Positions 9,334 through 19,840 of a DNA stretch of 64,000 bases are shown here, in pieces. A program made the translations under genes and the position numbers. The first letter of the stretch is position 1. Every line of letters starts with the position of its first letter. The stretch comes from Limnanthes douglasii subsp. nivea (Eukaryota; Streptophyta; Magnoliopsida; Brassicales; Limnanthaceae), in the NCBI GenBank assembly GCA_036936605.1, contig JAUPFV010000002.1, forward strand, positions 254,345,305-254,409,304, read 5' to 3'. The notes under the pieces were generated by a model. It worked only from the letters and a program-made list of their open reading frames with translations. It was not told the DNA's origin and made no database searches.

Positions 9334-12295
9334 ATGTTCACAGCGAGGAACGCTTTGATCAAAGGCGAGTGGCTTAACCTTTCTGAACTAGAAAAGGCGC
9401 AAAAGGTCGAAAGGGAAAGGTGCATTGCAGCAGGCTTACCCACCTCCCCCATTGATAATCCAGTGACTGCAGCCACAGAGTCAGACCAGGGTTCTTCTTC
9501 TTCAAAAGGCATCAAACCAAGAAGGTTATTTCAGACCAATCTCTCACCCATTATCTCAGGTTCTTCGGTTCAAGAATCGGAACCTATTGTTGAGCCAAGT
9601 GTAACTGTTACCAGCTTTAAAAAACCCTCCCCTTCTTAGCTATGGGGTCAGACACTGAAACCTCCTCTCAAAAATTAGTTGACCGAAGAAAAGGCCGGTT
9701 GGTCAAGGGTCAAGTTTCTAAGGGCACCCCTTCGAAATCGAGTGCCAAGGACAGCAACATTGGGTCAGAAGTGCCCATCAGAGCTCCCAAGGACAGGCTG
9801 TCCGGTCCAGAGGGCACTAGCTCAAGTCCCCAGAAGGAAACATCTGCGTCAGAGCCCCAACCGGAGGTCAGGAACCAAGAAAATACTGAAACTCAGCAGT
9901 CCGGAAGCCAGGCTGAGCCAAATCTAAACCTTCCCCTTTCCATTGCTACTGAAAAACCTTCATCAATCATGGAGGAAGTAATGGAGGACTCTATCGAAGA
10001 GGCTCCATTCGAGTCTGAGCCTTCCGGACAGACTAGTAGTGTTGTTGCTGCCAAAAAAGATAAAGGCAATGAGAAGTTGTGCTTGAGGCATCCGGATCTG
10101 CCGGAGAGTCTTGAAGGAAGGGTGGGGATTTGTTTTCACAAGGTCAATGTCAAGTACCTCCTCGCCCTGCAAAAGATTAACTACGCATTCATCCACACAG
10201 CTGAACTGGGCCGGATGCGTACGAAGTGGGGAATTCCGGAGAACGTGAAGATAAGGATCCTTATAAACCCAGAAACTCCCATGGACTGCAAATTGAGCGA
10301 AATAGTCATCTTCACGGAGCTGTTTAACTGGGGGCTCAGATTTCCCTTGGACCCAGAAATTGTCAGATACTTTCATCTGATAAAGCTCTGTCCGAGCCAA
10401 CTGAGCCCCAATGCTTGGTACACCCTCATATCCTGCATTATGGCTTCCAGGCTCTCCGGGATTCCTCTACCAATGGAGGAGTTTGCTGCTGTGTCCACCC
10501 TCTGCAGAAACCACCACATCCCCTTCTACCATTTCAACATGGGGGATAACTTCAAAGCTGTGGATGACTTGCTAGAGTTGGAGAGGAATTGGAGGACCCA
10601 GTTCCTGTTTGTAAGTGGTGCTTGGGAGAACGGGAAGAAAATCAAGTCCGGAGTCAACCCAAGTCTTCTCACAAGCAGATGGAGGAGTGACCGTAAGTCT
10701 CTTACTTTACACACTTGTTTTTTTTTTTAAATCAAGTTTGTTTAAACTAATTGGTCTTATCTTTGCCTTAGCAGAACTGCCCAAGGACTTCAGTGACCAC
10801 TTGAAAACCGGGCAGACCACTTGCACCAAGATCAATACTTGGGCTGCTGAGAAGTGGGGGAACCGGTTCCATGCTGCTTTCACTGGGGGAAACTTGGCAA
10901 GGTCTCATCTGTGGAACACCACAGGTCGGAGAGACTTATCTTGGGAAGAGCTCACCACCCAGCCTCCTCCGGATGTAGTGCTCAAAAGGACGCATGAACC
11001 GGATGGGAAACTTTACTTGCCAGGCCGGGCGAAGTCCCCGAGTAAGATGAAAGGAAAAAAGAAGGGCAAGAAAGTGGTGGGTGGAGCTAACCCTGCTGAG
11101 GTGGAAGAGGATGCTTCAACGCATCCGGAGGGGCCAGCCCCCAGCCAAATCGATGCTGCTCTCTTGGAAGTGGTAGAGCAGGAGAGTGTTAGGCAAGAGG
11201 TTCACTCCCCAAATCCTCCAAGGGCTTCCAAAAAAGACCGTAAACGGGGAGCTGAAAGCAAAGACAGGGAGGCCAAGAAGAAAGAGACCTCTAAGGGTGA
11301 CGAACTTTCTCTCCGGCCTCCGGAGCCTCTCCCCCAAGTTGACCCCACTGACCCAACACAAGCAGAGGAGATACCTGGTGACTTCCAAACCGATGAGGTC
11401 GAAGGGGGAGGTCTTAGTATTGATGGGGTAGACATTACTGGTCTTGGTGGGCTTGGTGAGTACTTTATCAATCTCCCCAGAGATGATTTTGCTGGGCCTT
11501 ATCTCCCTCCGAGAACTTCAAACACAGTCACTTTTGGTTGGTAAGACCTTTACTGTTTCAAGTGAAAGGGATGTTATAGCTCACTCTTTATTAAGCAATG
11601 TTCAGCCGGTGCTCGCGTTGGAGAGGCAAGTTCGAAATCAGGCAGACATTATCAAAGACCTCAAGTCTGACAAAGAGAGGTTGCCCGATGACCTTCGTAC
11701 TGCCACTTCAAACGCTGCCATTCTAAAGGGGGAAAATGAAGAGCTGAAGAAAAGCCAAGAGGTGTGTACCACAAAAGTCGCCACTCTAGAGAACACTATC
11801 ACAGAGCTCCGGGAGAAGCTGTCCGGATTGGAGAAAGATCTTGCCTCTTCAAAAGAGGAGACCAAGGCCAAGGACCAAATTATCACCAACCTGACCAGTG
11901 ATAAGATTGCTCTGGAAAATGCAGTGTCCCAAGCTGCAGGGGAGAAAGCTGATCTGCTAAGGGAGCAGGAGGCCAAAATCCAGGCCAAGATCGATGCTTA
12001 TGCCAACAACATGATAGACACTGAAGAGCAAATGTACGCCAAGGTAAGATCAGACATGGTCCTGCTCTTTCATGAGAAGTTCCCGCAGAGGAACCTGGGG
12101 GATTTATGGCTCCACGTAGAGCCTGAAGACCTCCCATATCACACAATGGCCGAAGGCGACATGTATGGCGTCTCCAGTGCATCCTCATCTGATGACGAAG
12201 AGAACACGGGGGAGAGCCCAGACGAAGAGAAAGATGATCCCAAGGGGAAGAAGAAGATAGATGAAGCTGAGCCATCTTCAAAGGCTCAGCCTTAA
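9334..12295 (+). CDS. Antisense extra gene of the Tat element (PF04195-like domain, intron, coiled coil)
   Basis: Starts at ATG 9334 (MFTARNALIKGEW). One missing base near 9630, relative to the copy at 63532, breaks the frame after about 100 codons; reading continues from MGSD at 9642. A Ser/Pro/Glu-rich linker is followed by the conserved core around 10130-10640 (GICFHKVN, NWGLRFPLDPEI, CPSQLSPNAWYTL, SCIMASRLSG). An 82-nt intron at 10693-10774 (GTAAGT...TTAGCAG) joins WRSD to LPKDFSDH in frame. Exon 2 has lysine-rich stretches that look like nuclear targeting signals (KMKGKKKGKKV at about 11048). A further frameshift near 11540 precedes a long coiled coil (about 11600-12050), and the tail is acidic. 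The total is about 950 residues. Antisense extra ORFs of this family are known from Tat elements. Their function is not. Two frameshifts suggest this copy is inactive. Confidence 0.75.
10693..10774 (+). other. Intron of the antisense gene
   Basis: GTAAGT donor, T-rich tract (11 T at about 10719) and TTAGCAG acceptor. Splicing keeps the frame (codon C|AA). The homologous copy at 49253 has a GTAAGT...TTTTACAG intron at the same place (50589-50658). The left copy has a GT-AG gap there too. Confidence 0.8.
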
Positions 12296-12785
12296 ATTAT
12301 GAATTACTTTTTACATTTTATGTTATCTAAACTAAAGTCCGTGGAAGGCCAAGGCACTCTTTTTGTAAGTGTGTCCGGTATCTGACCGGATAGATCTTTT
12401 ACCCTGCTTAACAATTTGAAAGTCCTTGGAAAGCCAAGGCACTTAAGTTATTTCAATGAATATCCTTGTTTTGCACAATTCTCACATTCTTTCATAGCCC
12501 GTTCCAATTTTGATGGCTAGTGTTTAAATAGCCCTTAGTTATTTCATAGTAAGAGTGTTTAAATTCTCCAATGACGAATGTTTAAGTGGTCATCACTCTT
12601 TTATTTCAACTCGGATGGTGTGATAAAATACAAAGTAAGAACACTTCGGAAAGTTTTTAAGAAGGCATCAAATTTCATTTAAAAGTCGGACACCTCATTA
12701 AAACCTCCCCGCGCCACCATGGTAGGAAAGAGTATGCCCCCAAATATTTACATGGGTGTTTAAACAAGTAAAATTTACACGAATG
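12296..12785. other. Spacer between the two convergent transcription units
   Basis: No reading frame is recognised. The stretch separates the stop of the antisense gene (plus) from the 3' end of integrase (minus). It contains a repeated phrase (gaaggccaaggcact / gaaagccaaggcact at about 12343 and 12430), which may reflect a small duplication. Shared polyadenylation signals could lie here, but none is obvious. Confidence 0.45.
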
Positions 12786-14158
12786 CTACTCTAAGTACAT
12801 CCGGAGATTTTCGATATTCCAAGGGTGGGTCAAAACTCTTCCATCCTTGTCTTCTAGCCAATATGTTCTAGGTTTAAGCCTTTCAACAACCATATAAGGT
12901 CCTTCCCAAGTCGGGGCCAATTTGCCGAGCAGCTTCTCTTTAGTGTGTAAGAAGACTTTCCTCAATACCTTGTCCCCCGGCTGGAAATCTCTTCTTTTAA
13001 CTCTAGAAGCAAATCTGCTTCTCATCAAACCCTGATAGTGTGCAGCTCTAAGGTGAGCTTTAACTCGTCTTTCTTCTACTAAGTCGAGCTGACTTTGGAC
13101 TGTCAATTCGTTAGCGCATTCGGAGAAGTTGTGAACACGAAATGATGGGAGAGTTGCTTCTATGGGAGCTATTGCATCCATCCCATAGACCAAAGCAAAA
13201 TGTGACTCCTGTGTTGCAGCCCCAGGTGTTGTCCGGTAAGCCCACAAAACTTCTTGTAAATAGCTAGGCCACTTCCCAGCAGCCCCTTCCAAATTCTTCT
13301 TTAAACCGGATAGTACAGTTCTATCAGCCACTTCAACCTGACCATTCGCTTGTGGGTGGAAAGGTGAAGAGAAACAATGTTGTATACCCCTTGAGGCACA
13401 AAAAACTCTCAATTTCCCTATTGTCGAACTGTGGCCCATTATCTGTCGTTATCTTTTGTGGAACACCAAATCTGCAAGAAATATTGGATAAAATAAATTT
13501 TATAACGGCTTTTGATGTTGTTCTTGCCAGAGGGGCTGCTTCAATCCACTTTGAAAAGTAATCAACTGCAACAATTATAGTTTTGCGCCCTCCGCACGCC
13601 ATAGGGAGAGGCCCCACTAAATCCAACCCCCATCGAGCAAAAGGTATAGGCTCAGAGATTGACTCTAAAGTAATGGCTAGGACATGAATTTCATTGTTGT
13701 ATCTCTGGCATGGGTCACACCTTCTCACCAGCTCTTTAGCATCCTGCATGATAGATGGCCAATAGTAGCCAACCAGTAAAACTCTCCTTGTTAGAGCCCT
13801 AAATCCACAATGAGCTGATCCCTCGCCATCATGCAATTCGGAGATGACTACTTGAGATTCATCATCCCCCAAACAGCGCAGAAGAGGTTTACTGTAAGAT
13901 TTTTTTATACAGAACGTCTCTCAGTATGATAAAACCACGAGCCTTGTGCTTCAGTTTTCTTGCCAGTGATTTATCCGGAGGCACGATGCCATCGGAGAGG
14001 TATTGCAGGAGAGGAAATCTCCAATCATGAAGTTGTTTCCCCTGTACTTCAAAAATTTCTTCTTCTTTTCCCATATTAAGTTGAATGGAGGGGCTCTCCA
14101 GCACATGGATCCATGGATACGACTCAGTGTACGCTATGGTTGCCAATGAATCTGCCAA
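12786..14158 (-). pseudogene. Integrase of the Tat element
   Basis: The minus strand begins near 14158 (MADSLATIAYTESYPW). The zinc-binding HHCC region includes HDGEGSAHCG and CDPCQRYNN (about 13700-13820). The catalytic core has WGLDLVGPLP (first Asp), TTDNGPQFDN (second Asp) and the QANGQVE segment (Glu). The C-terminal part runs through GPYMVVERLKPRTYWLED to the stop at 12786. A stop after KKILQ near 13890 and a frameshift near 13400-13440 break it. The residues of the DDE triad are all still present. It would insert the cDNA copy into host chromosomes. Confidence 0.85.
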
Positions 14159-14241
14159 CTCATTTTCTGTCCGGGGTATATGTTAATAAATAATGCTTTT
14201 AAACTTGAGTGCTTCATTTTAAAGAAGAAGTAAATACTTCA

Positions 14242-15918
14242 CTAGCTGTTCCTTTTTAGCCTCAGATTGACCTTGGGCATGGTGGTAAGAAGCTGGGAGT
14301 CACTCAATAGCTTGACCCTCTTGGCCCCACAAATAAAAGCTAACTTCAAACCGGCTATAGCTGCCTCGTACTCAGACTCATTATTGGAAGCCCTGAAAGC
14401 AAAACATATAGCCTGGTACATTTTGTCACCATATGGAGAAGTCAATCACAACCCTGCTCCACATCCCATAGTGCTGGATCCACCATCCGTCCGGACGATC
14501 CAGACCTTTTTGTCTTTCATCTCAGTAGTCTGCTCCGAATCTCTATCAGAGTGCAATTCAACTAAAAAATCAGCCACGGCTTGGGCTTTGACTGCTGTTT
14601 GGGGAGCAAAATCTATATCAAAATCCCCCAATTCTACCGACCATTTAGTCATCCTACTTGAAATGTCTGCCTTTTGGAGAACATTTTTCAAAGGAAAAGA
14701 TGTTCGAACGATGATAGGATGAGCCTGGAAATAAGGCCTCATCTTTCTTGCAGCTATTACCAGGGCCAATGCTAATTTTTCAAGTTTCAAATAGCGCATT
14801 TCTGCATCTATCAAGCTTTTGCTGATGTAGTATACTGGATGGGGGTAACTATCCACCTCTCTCACCAACACAGCACTGATGGCACAACTTGAAACTGCCA
14901 AATATACGAAGAGTGTCTCCCCATCAACTGGTTTAAACAAGTTTTTGGGGGAGGACATGTGCTTCTTGATTTCGTTGAAAGCCTCATCACACTGTGAGGT
15001 CCAGTCAAATCCCTTTGCACCCTTCAAGGTTTGAAAAAACGGGGCGCATCTGTCCGAAGACCTTAAGATAAATCTGTTTAAAGCAGCTAACCTCCCCGTT
15101 AATCGTTGTACTTCTTTAATATTCCGAGGAGGCTCTATTTGAAATAGAGCATTAAGCTGGTCCGGATCGGGGTGTATCCCTTGCTCACTTATTATATAAC
15201 CTAGGAACTTCCCGGATTGCACTCCGAACACGCATTTTTCTGGATTTAACTTCAAATTCACCTTTACCAAGTTGGCAAAAGTTTCTTGGAGGTCTGCCAA
15301 GTACAATTGCTCATCCACACTTTTCACCATCATGTCATCGATATATACTTCCATATTCATTCCAATCTGATCAGCAAAGGCTTTGTTTACCAATCTCTAA
15401 TAAGTAGCCCCAACATTTTTCAATCCCAACGACATTACTTTGTACCAATGAAGTCCCTTGTCAGTGACAAATGTGGTATGCTCTTGATCCTTCAGATCTA
15501 CTTGGATCTGATTGTATCCGGAGAAAGCATCCATAAAGGATAGCAGCTTATTCCCAGAAGTGGAGTCTACTAGCTGGTCAATCCGGGGAACTCGATACAG
15601 ATCTTTTGGGCAAGCTCTATTGAGGTCTGTGAAGTCAATGCACATACGCCACTTGCCATTTTTCGTTTTTACCAGGACCGGATTGGCAGTCCACAAAGGA
15701 TATTGAGACTCCTTGATATGCCCCATCTTTGTAAGCCTGTCAACCTCTTGTACAATAACATCAGCCTTTTCCTTGGAAAAGGCCCTTCTCTTTTGAACCA
15801 CTGGTGCTACATCTTTCCGGACAGATAGGTGGTGTGATATCATATCTGCTGGTACCCCGGTAACATCAGCATTGCACCAAGCAAAAACACGCTGATGGCT
15901 TTTCAAAAACTTTAGCAT
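14242..15918 (-). pseudogene. Reverse transcriptase plus two RNase H domains of the Tat element
   Basis: RT reads from about 15918: WRMCIDFTDLNRACPKD, FMDAFSGYNQI and, after one in-frame stop at 15397 (a Gln codon in relatives), the catalytic VYIDDMMVKS. The first, retroelement-type RNase H follows (FDWTSQCDEAF, SKSLIDAEMRYLKLEKLALA). Then comes a second one starting at WIVRTDGGSSTMGCGAGL and continuing past a stop to NNESEYEAAIAGL and LLSDSQLL (14242-14445). The second copy is the archaeal-type RNase H known from Tat elements. The polyprotein makes minus- and plus-strand cDNA and removes the RNA template. Stops at about 15397 and 14446 and frame changes disable it. Confidence 0.88.
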
Positions 15919-16075
15919 CTCTCTTTTCCAGATCGGGTGGCATTCTGGACCCTATTTTGACACTCTTCCCTTCTTCTAAACAATGTGTTTCTACCTCTTC
16001 GATTGGTATTAATACTCCAGGGGTCTCTCTGGGGTCATCAATTTCACCCTCACCCCCAGAAAGCCCCTCAAATTG

Positions 16076-16822
16076 CTATTGCTCGTTGATACGAACTGCC
16101 CCCAACGTCCGGGGCGCCAGGGCTGTAGCATAACATTCCCTTGCAATCTTCTGACTGCTTCGGACAACTCCCAATTGTCCTTGAACATCATATTTCAAAC
16201 ACTGGTGAACTGTCGAGGCCACCGCGTGCATTCTAGAGAGCCAAGACCTACCCAAAATAGCATTATAGCAAGTGGGACAATCTACCACCATAAAAAGTAT
16301 CCTGACCATCTTCTTGAAAGGGCCCTTACCCAACAAAAATTCTTCTTCGAACTCCCCGATCACATCTGCTTAGCTGCCAGTAAAGCCCACAATTGATCTG
16401 TCCGAACTCTGAATTACGGCTGTATTTTTCATTCTCTTGTAAGTGGTTAAGAAAAGGATATTGGCAGAGCTTCCAGTATCCACCAAGATTCGTTTTATGT
16501 CATTTCCCCCAATAGATGCTCCTATGACAACAGCATCTTCATGAGGGCCAACTATATCTCTTAAGTCATCTTCATCAAAAACAATGAAGGGGAATGGAAT
16601 TTGCGATTGATAGGAGGTCATGCCTCCTTCTAGCTGGGTAGCTAAAGTATGAACGTGCCTCTTCCTCGAAGAAGCAGTAGGAGCTGTCATAGTATATCCT
16701 CCAAAAATTGTCAGTGACTCAAAAAACTTGATGAGCCCGGAGACCGTTCTAGAGGATTTCTTCAATTGTACCCACTCTATTTCGAGTTGGATGAGGATCC
16801 AAGTATTCTGATTCCACGTCAA
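16076..16822 (-). pseudogene. Aspartic protease region of the Tat element
   Basis: The active-site motif ILVDTGSSANIL is at about 16450-16490, and the flap-like LGRSWL segment is at about 16245. An in-frame stop lies at 16370-16372. The frame differs from gag by one position, so a frameshift lies near 16750-16820. The enzyme would cut the gag-pol precursor. Confidence 0.82.
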
Positions 16823-18464
16823 ACCTTTCGATTATAACCATGGCCCCTTCCGGAGTAGCATTACTTGGACCAACCCGGTGAGTATTGTCAGGCCTATTAC
16901 CTCCTCTTCTTTTGACATAAGCCCCCAGCTTTCCTCTCTCAATCAAGTTCTGGACTTCTTGTTTTAACGCTATGCAGTCATCGGTGGTATGGCCAGTATC
17001 ATTGTGATACTGGCAGAAAGAATTATTGCGATGTTCTCTAGGAGATTGCAGTGTGGCCGGTCTTCTATAGTGTACCTCTTCCTTTGTTTTATCATAAATG
17101 GTGGCCACACTTTCTTTCAATTCTGCGAACCACTCCGGTTGAACCCAAGGCCCTCTCTTATTTCTGGATTGCTGACTCTGAGCAGGTGCAGCTGGCTGAG
17201 ATTGAGCTTTAGCCCTGCCATGCCCATGTCCGGTCTCCTTCGCCTTGTTCCCACACTGCTTCTGATTGGGGTTTGGTGCCACCGGGGTAGACCTCACCTT
17301 CCTATGCACCCTCGTTTTCTTTGTTTCATCAATGTTAATCTATTTTCCAACCTGATTCAGCAACCCTCCCCAAGTCATGGCCTTCTTTCTGGTCACCGAA
17401 TTAACCAAATTGCCAGGGTTCAAGCCCTGTCTCAAAGATGCTATTGCAACTTGCTCGAAGCAATCAGCCAACCCATTCTTGGTGTTCACAAAACTACTTA
17501 TATATTCTTTTAAGGATTCATTCGGTTCCTGGGCACAATGGATTATTGTGTCCCCGTTGCCCTTTAATTCTTTACTCCCAACGAACTGCCTTCGAAAGAC
17601 CACCCAAAAAGTATCGAAATTCTTGATACAACTTTGTGGTAGGCTGTTATACCATTTTAGAGCACTCCCCGTAAACGATTGGGAGAATGCTCTACAAAGT
17701 AGCTTGTCATCATCATCAAAGTTCATCATAAAGTTTTTAAATTGCTCCAAATGATTGTCCGGATCAGTACTACCATCGTACTTTTCCATTTTGGTGCTAT
17801 CAAACCTCTTAGGGAGGTTTCCGGACAGAATTTTGGAAGACAATGGGGATTGCCTCCAATTTCTGCCACAACTGAACACAGTATCTTCATTGGGAGTTTC
17901 AAAGATACCTGGTTCATCGTGGAAAGCGAAAGGATCCATCAACATCCGGTCCACATGCCTCCGGCTGTGAGATGACCCTTTGCCAATATCCTTCTTCATC
18001 TTTCCATGTCTATCCCTTTTCCTTTAGTATTTTTTTATCTGCTTTTGCTTCTTTTTAGTTCGACCCTCATCGCTGCTAGAGGATAAGGATTCTTCAACTC
18101 CCTCATCATCCGAAGAGCTATCAGAAGACTCTGATCCTGAGTCAGAACTCTCCACTGGCTTAGACCGATGAGACTTTTTGGAGCTAGCATGAGTCTTTTT
18201 GGTACTTACGTGAGTCTTTGAAGGCTCATGCTCTCTGGGGTTATCGGTGTGATGAGCAACTGATGCTTTCGATTTTTCTTTCATGCCCAGCTTAGCCTTT
18301 TCTGCCCTCAAAGTTTCTATCTCGCCTTTTAGCCTATCGCGCTCCTCGATGGTGTATTCATCGTTTTCACCCACCACTTCGAGCAAAGCTGGTGGCACTT
18401 CCGGGGTGTCCGGATTCATTGAGACTGACTTTTCTTGTTGGTTTCGAATGCTCGATTCAGGCAC
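16749..18464 (-). pseudogene. Gag of the Tat element
   Basis: One frame runs from 18464 to 16749 with two internal stops (about 18024 and 17340). The N-terminus is charged, with Ser/Asp/Glu-rich and Lys-rich tracts. The retrotransposon gag domain is at about 17850-17420 (ALKWYNSLP, FDTFWVVFRRQF, ESLKEYISSF, ASLRQGL). The C-terminus has a Cys/His segment CQYHNDTGHTTDDC that fits a zinc-knuckle-like element of this lineage. It would form the capsid-like particle around the RNA. Confidence 0.83.
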
Positions 18465-18469
18465 GTTCG

Positions 18470-18492
18470 TGCTCCCACTGTGGTCGCCAATT
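18470..18492 (-). other. Primer-binding region of the Tat element
   Basis: Just inside the 5' LTR, after the LTR end ACCACACCA, the minus strand reads aattggcgaccacagtggga. Its position and TGGCG-type start fit a tRNA primer site. I cannot say which tRNA. Confidence 0.5.
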
Positions 18493-18879
18493 TGGTGTGG
18501 TTAATTTTCGTCTGAGGGTAAATTTGTAATCTGTTCAGAGTTTTGTGGAGGTTTGTAGGTGTTTAATATTTTGAGTAGAGAATAGAGGGAGAATTGAGCA
18601 GCCTGGTTGCAGTTAATTTTTATTATTCATATTTAATGCAGGTGGTTGGATATTTATACCATTATATCTAGGCTTTATGGGTTTTCGGGTCATGTTTAAA
18701 GACCCATGAGCTCTTAGTAGGGGAGCAAGTAGCTTAGTCAAAAAGTGTATAGGTTCTTTAGTACTTTTGTCATAGTCCGAACAGTCCAATGGGCTAATTG
18801 TTCGAAGTGCCCTGTCCGGTCTGGTGGCCATGGTCCGATCTGTCCCTGTCCGGAGAGGAAGCAGTATTCGGACTCATCA
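18493..18879 (-). repeat. 5' LTR of the full Tat element
   Basis: 387 bp, same ends as the partner at 8485-8891. It lacks 20 bp covering one gggtcatgttta repeat unit. The flanking 18880-18884 is the second TATAT target copy. Confidence 0.92.
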
Positions 18880-18884
18880 TATAT

Positions 18885-19121
18885 AAAAAATCGATAAAAA
18901 TAATGAAACACGAATAACGTTTAAGTAATCGTTGAACACCTGTTGAACAAAGTAGAAGAAATCAAAATTCTGAAAATAGGAGAGGAGGCATAAACATTGC
19001 AATACCAAAAAATTCATAGTAATCGACAAGTTTGAGTCTCATTTTGTACGTTTTGGAGTTGCAATGAATTAATGAAAGTGGGATGTGCTTCATTTATTAA
19101 AAAAAATAAATGTATAGCGAG

Positions 19122-19172
<51 letters not shown>

Positions 19173-19545
19173 TTAATTATGATTATAATGTAGTTTATTA
19201 ATTAAATGAGATAATATATATATATATATATATGCTTAATTATGATTATAATGTAGTTTATTAATTAAATGAGTGAGTAATCCTATCAGGAAACTTCCTT
19301 GATCTGATGTTTATGTTCCTAACCTCTAAAGGTTATTTTATAAAATAAATTATAATTATAATGTAGTTTATTAGCTAAACGACTCCGTAATCTTATTAGG
19401 AAACTACAATCTTTAAATTGTTGTTTATTTTCCTCAGAATAATAACGTGGGAATGATTTTTTTCTTTTTGTAAGGAAAATGATTTAGACCATTTTAACCA
19501 TTAATCATTATCAGATAGGGAAAAAACTAAAAATAATAATTTGTT
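18885..19545 (-). pseudogene. RNase T2 pseudogene, exon 1 and promoter part
   Basis: Exon 1 homologue at 19042-18940, ending CAACAG|GT as in the intact gene. One extra base after codon 4 shifts the frame. Upstream sequence keeps similarity to the intact gene's promoter to about 19545 (matching about 28746-29190), including blocks such as attatgatt(a/g)taatgtagttta. The promoter has an expanded AT tract (19124-19170). A tandem duplication of a roughly 60-bp block follows (gcttaattatgatt at 19171 and again at 19233). The segmental copy therefore included at least 450 bp of 5' flank. Confidence 0.85.
19124..19170. repeat. (AT)n microsatellite
   Basis: About 47 bp of alternating AT in the pseudogene promoter, absent at the corresponding position of the intact RNase gene. 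A shorter AT run is at 19214-19232. Confidence 0.9.
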
Positions 19546-19611
19546 TGAAGTTTGGATGTATAATGTATCTTTTTTATTTTCAGCACAATCAACTCGTTGA
19601 TGTGAGTATCA

Positions 19612-19790
19612 CACTACTATTACGAGAACAACGGTTTGGCTGTGTTTAACCCAACGATACAATGATAACTGAGTCAGATCAAATCCAATATATCATTGTT
19701 GATTTTGTCGTTGGGTCTAGCAACGACAGCAATTCGCTATAGCCACAATGCTATTGCTGCAGTGGCACACCTTCATTATATTTTAGAAAA
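19612..19790 (+). mobile_element. Possible CACTA (En/Spm) terminal fragment
   Basis: Starts CACTACTATTACGAGAACAA, the typical CACTA terminus followed by an A-rich stretch. Inverted subterminal words follow (ttgggt, cccaacg, caacgac). No matching opposite end or transposase is seen, so it is a fragment at best. Confidence 0.35.
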
Positions 19791-19840
19791 TTTTAGAATT
19801 TTAACTTTTTCTATTTTAATTTAAAAGATTTTATATAAAC

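Larger units (their letters stand above)
8485..18879 (-). mobile_element. Full-length Ty3/gypsy Tat-lineage LTR retrotransposon with antisense extra gene
   Basis: The element is 10.4 kb. Its LTRs (8485-8891, 18493-18879) begin TGGTGTGG and end GACTCATCA on the plus strand, with perfect TATAT target duplications. Gag-pol is on the minus strand in the order gag, protease, RT, RNase H, a second archaeal-type RNase H, integrase; the dual RNase H is characteristic of the Tat lineage. Between integrase and the 3' LTR (left end) lies a 3-kb gene in the opposite direction (9334-12295). I count roughly 14 substitutions and one 20-bp indel between the LTRs, about 3.6 percent. That suggests insertion one to a few million years ago, depending on the rate assumed. 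Several stops and frameshifts in pol mean it is not autonomous now. Confidence 0.93.

Noticed and set aside
18024..18464. Independent gene for a Ser/Asp-rich protein
   Set aside because: It is in the same frame as the downstream gag, separated by one stop, and lies directly after the primer-binding region, so it is the N-terminal part of gag.
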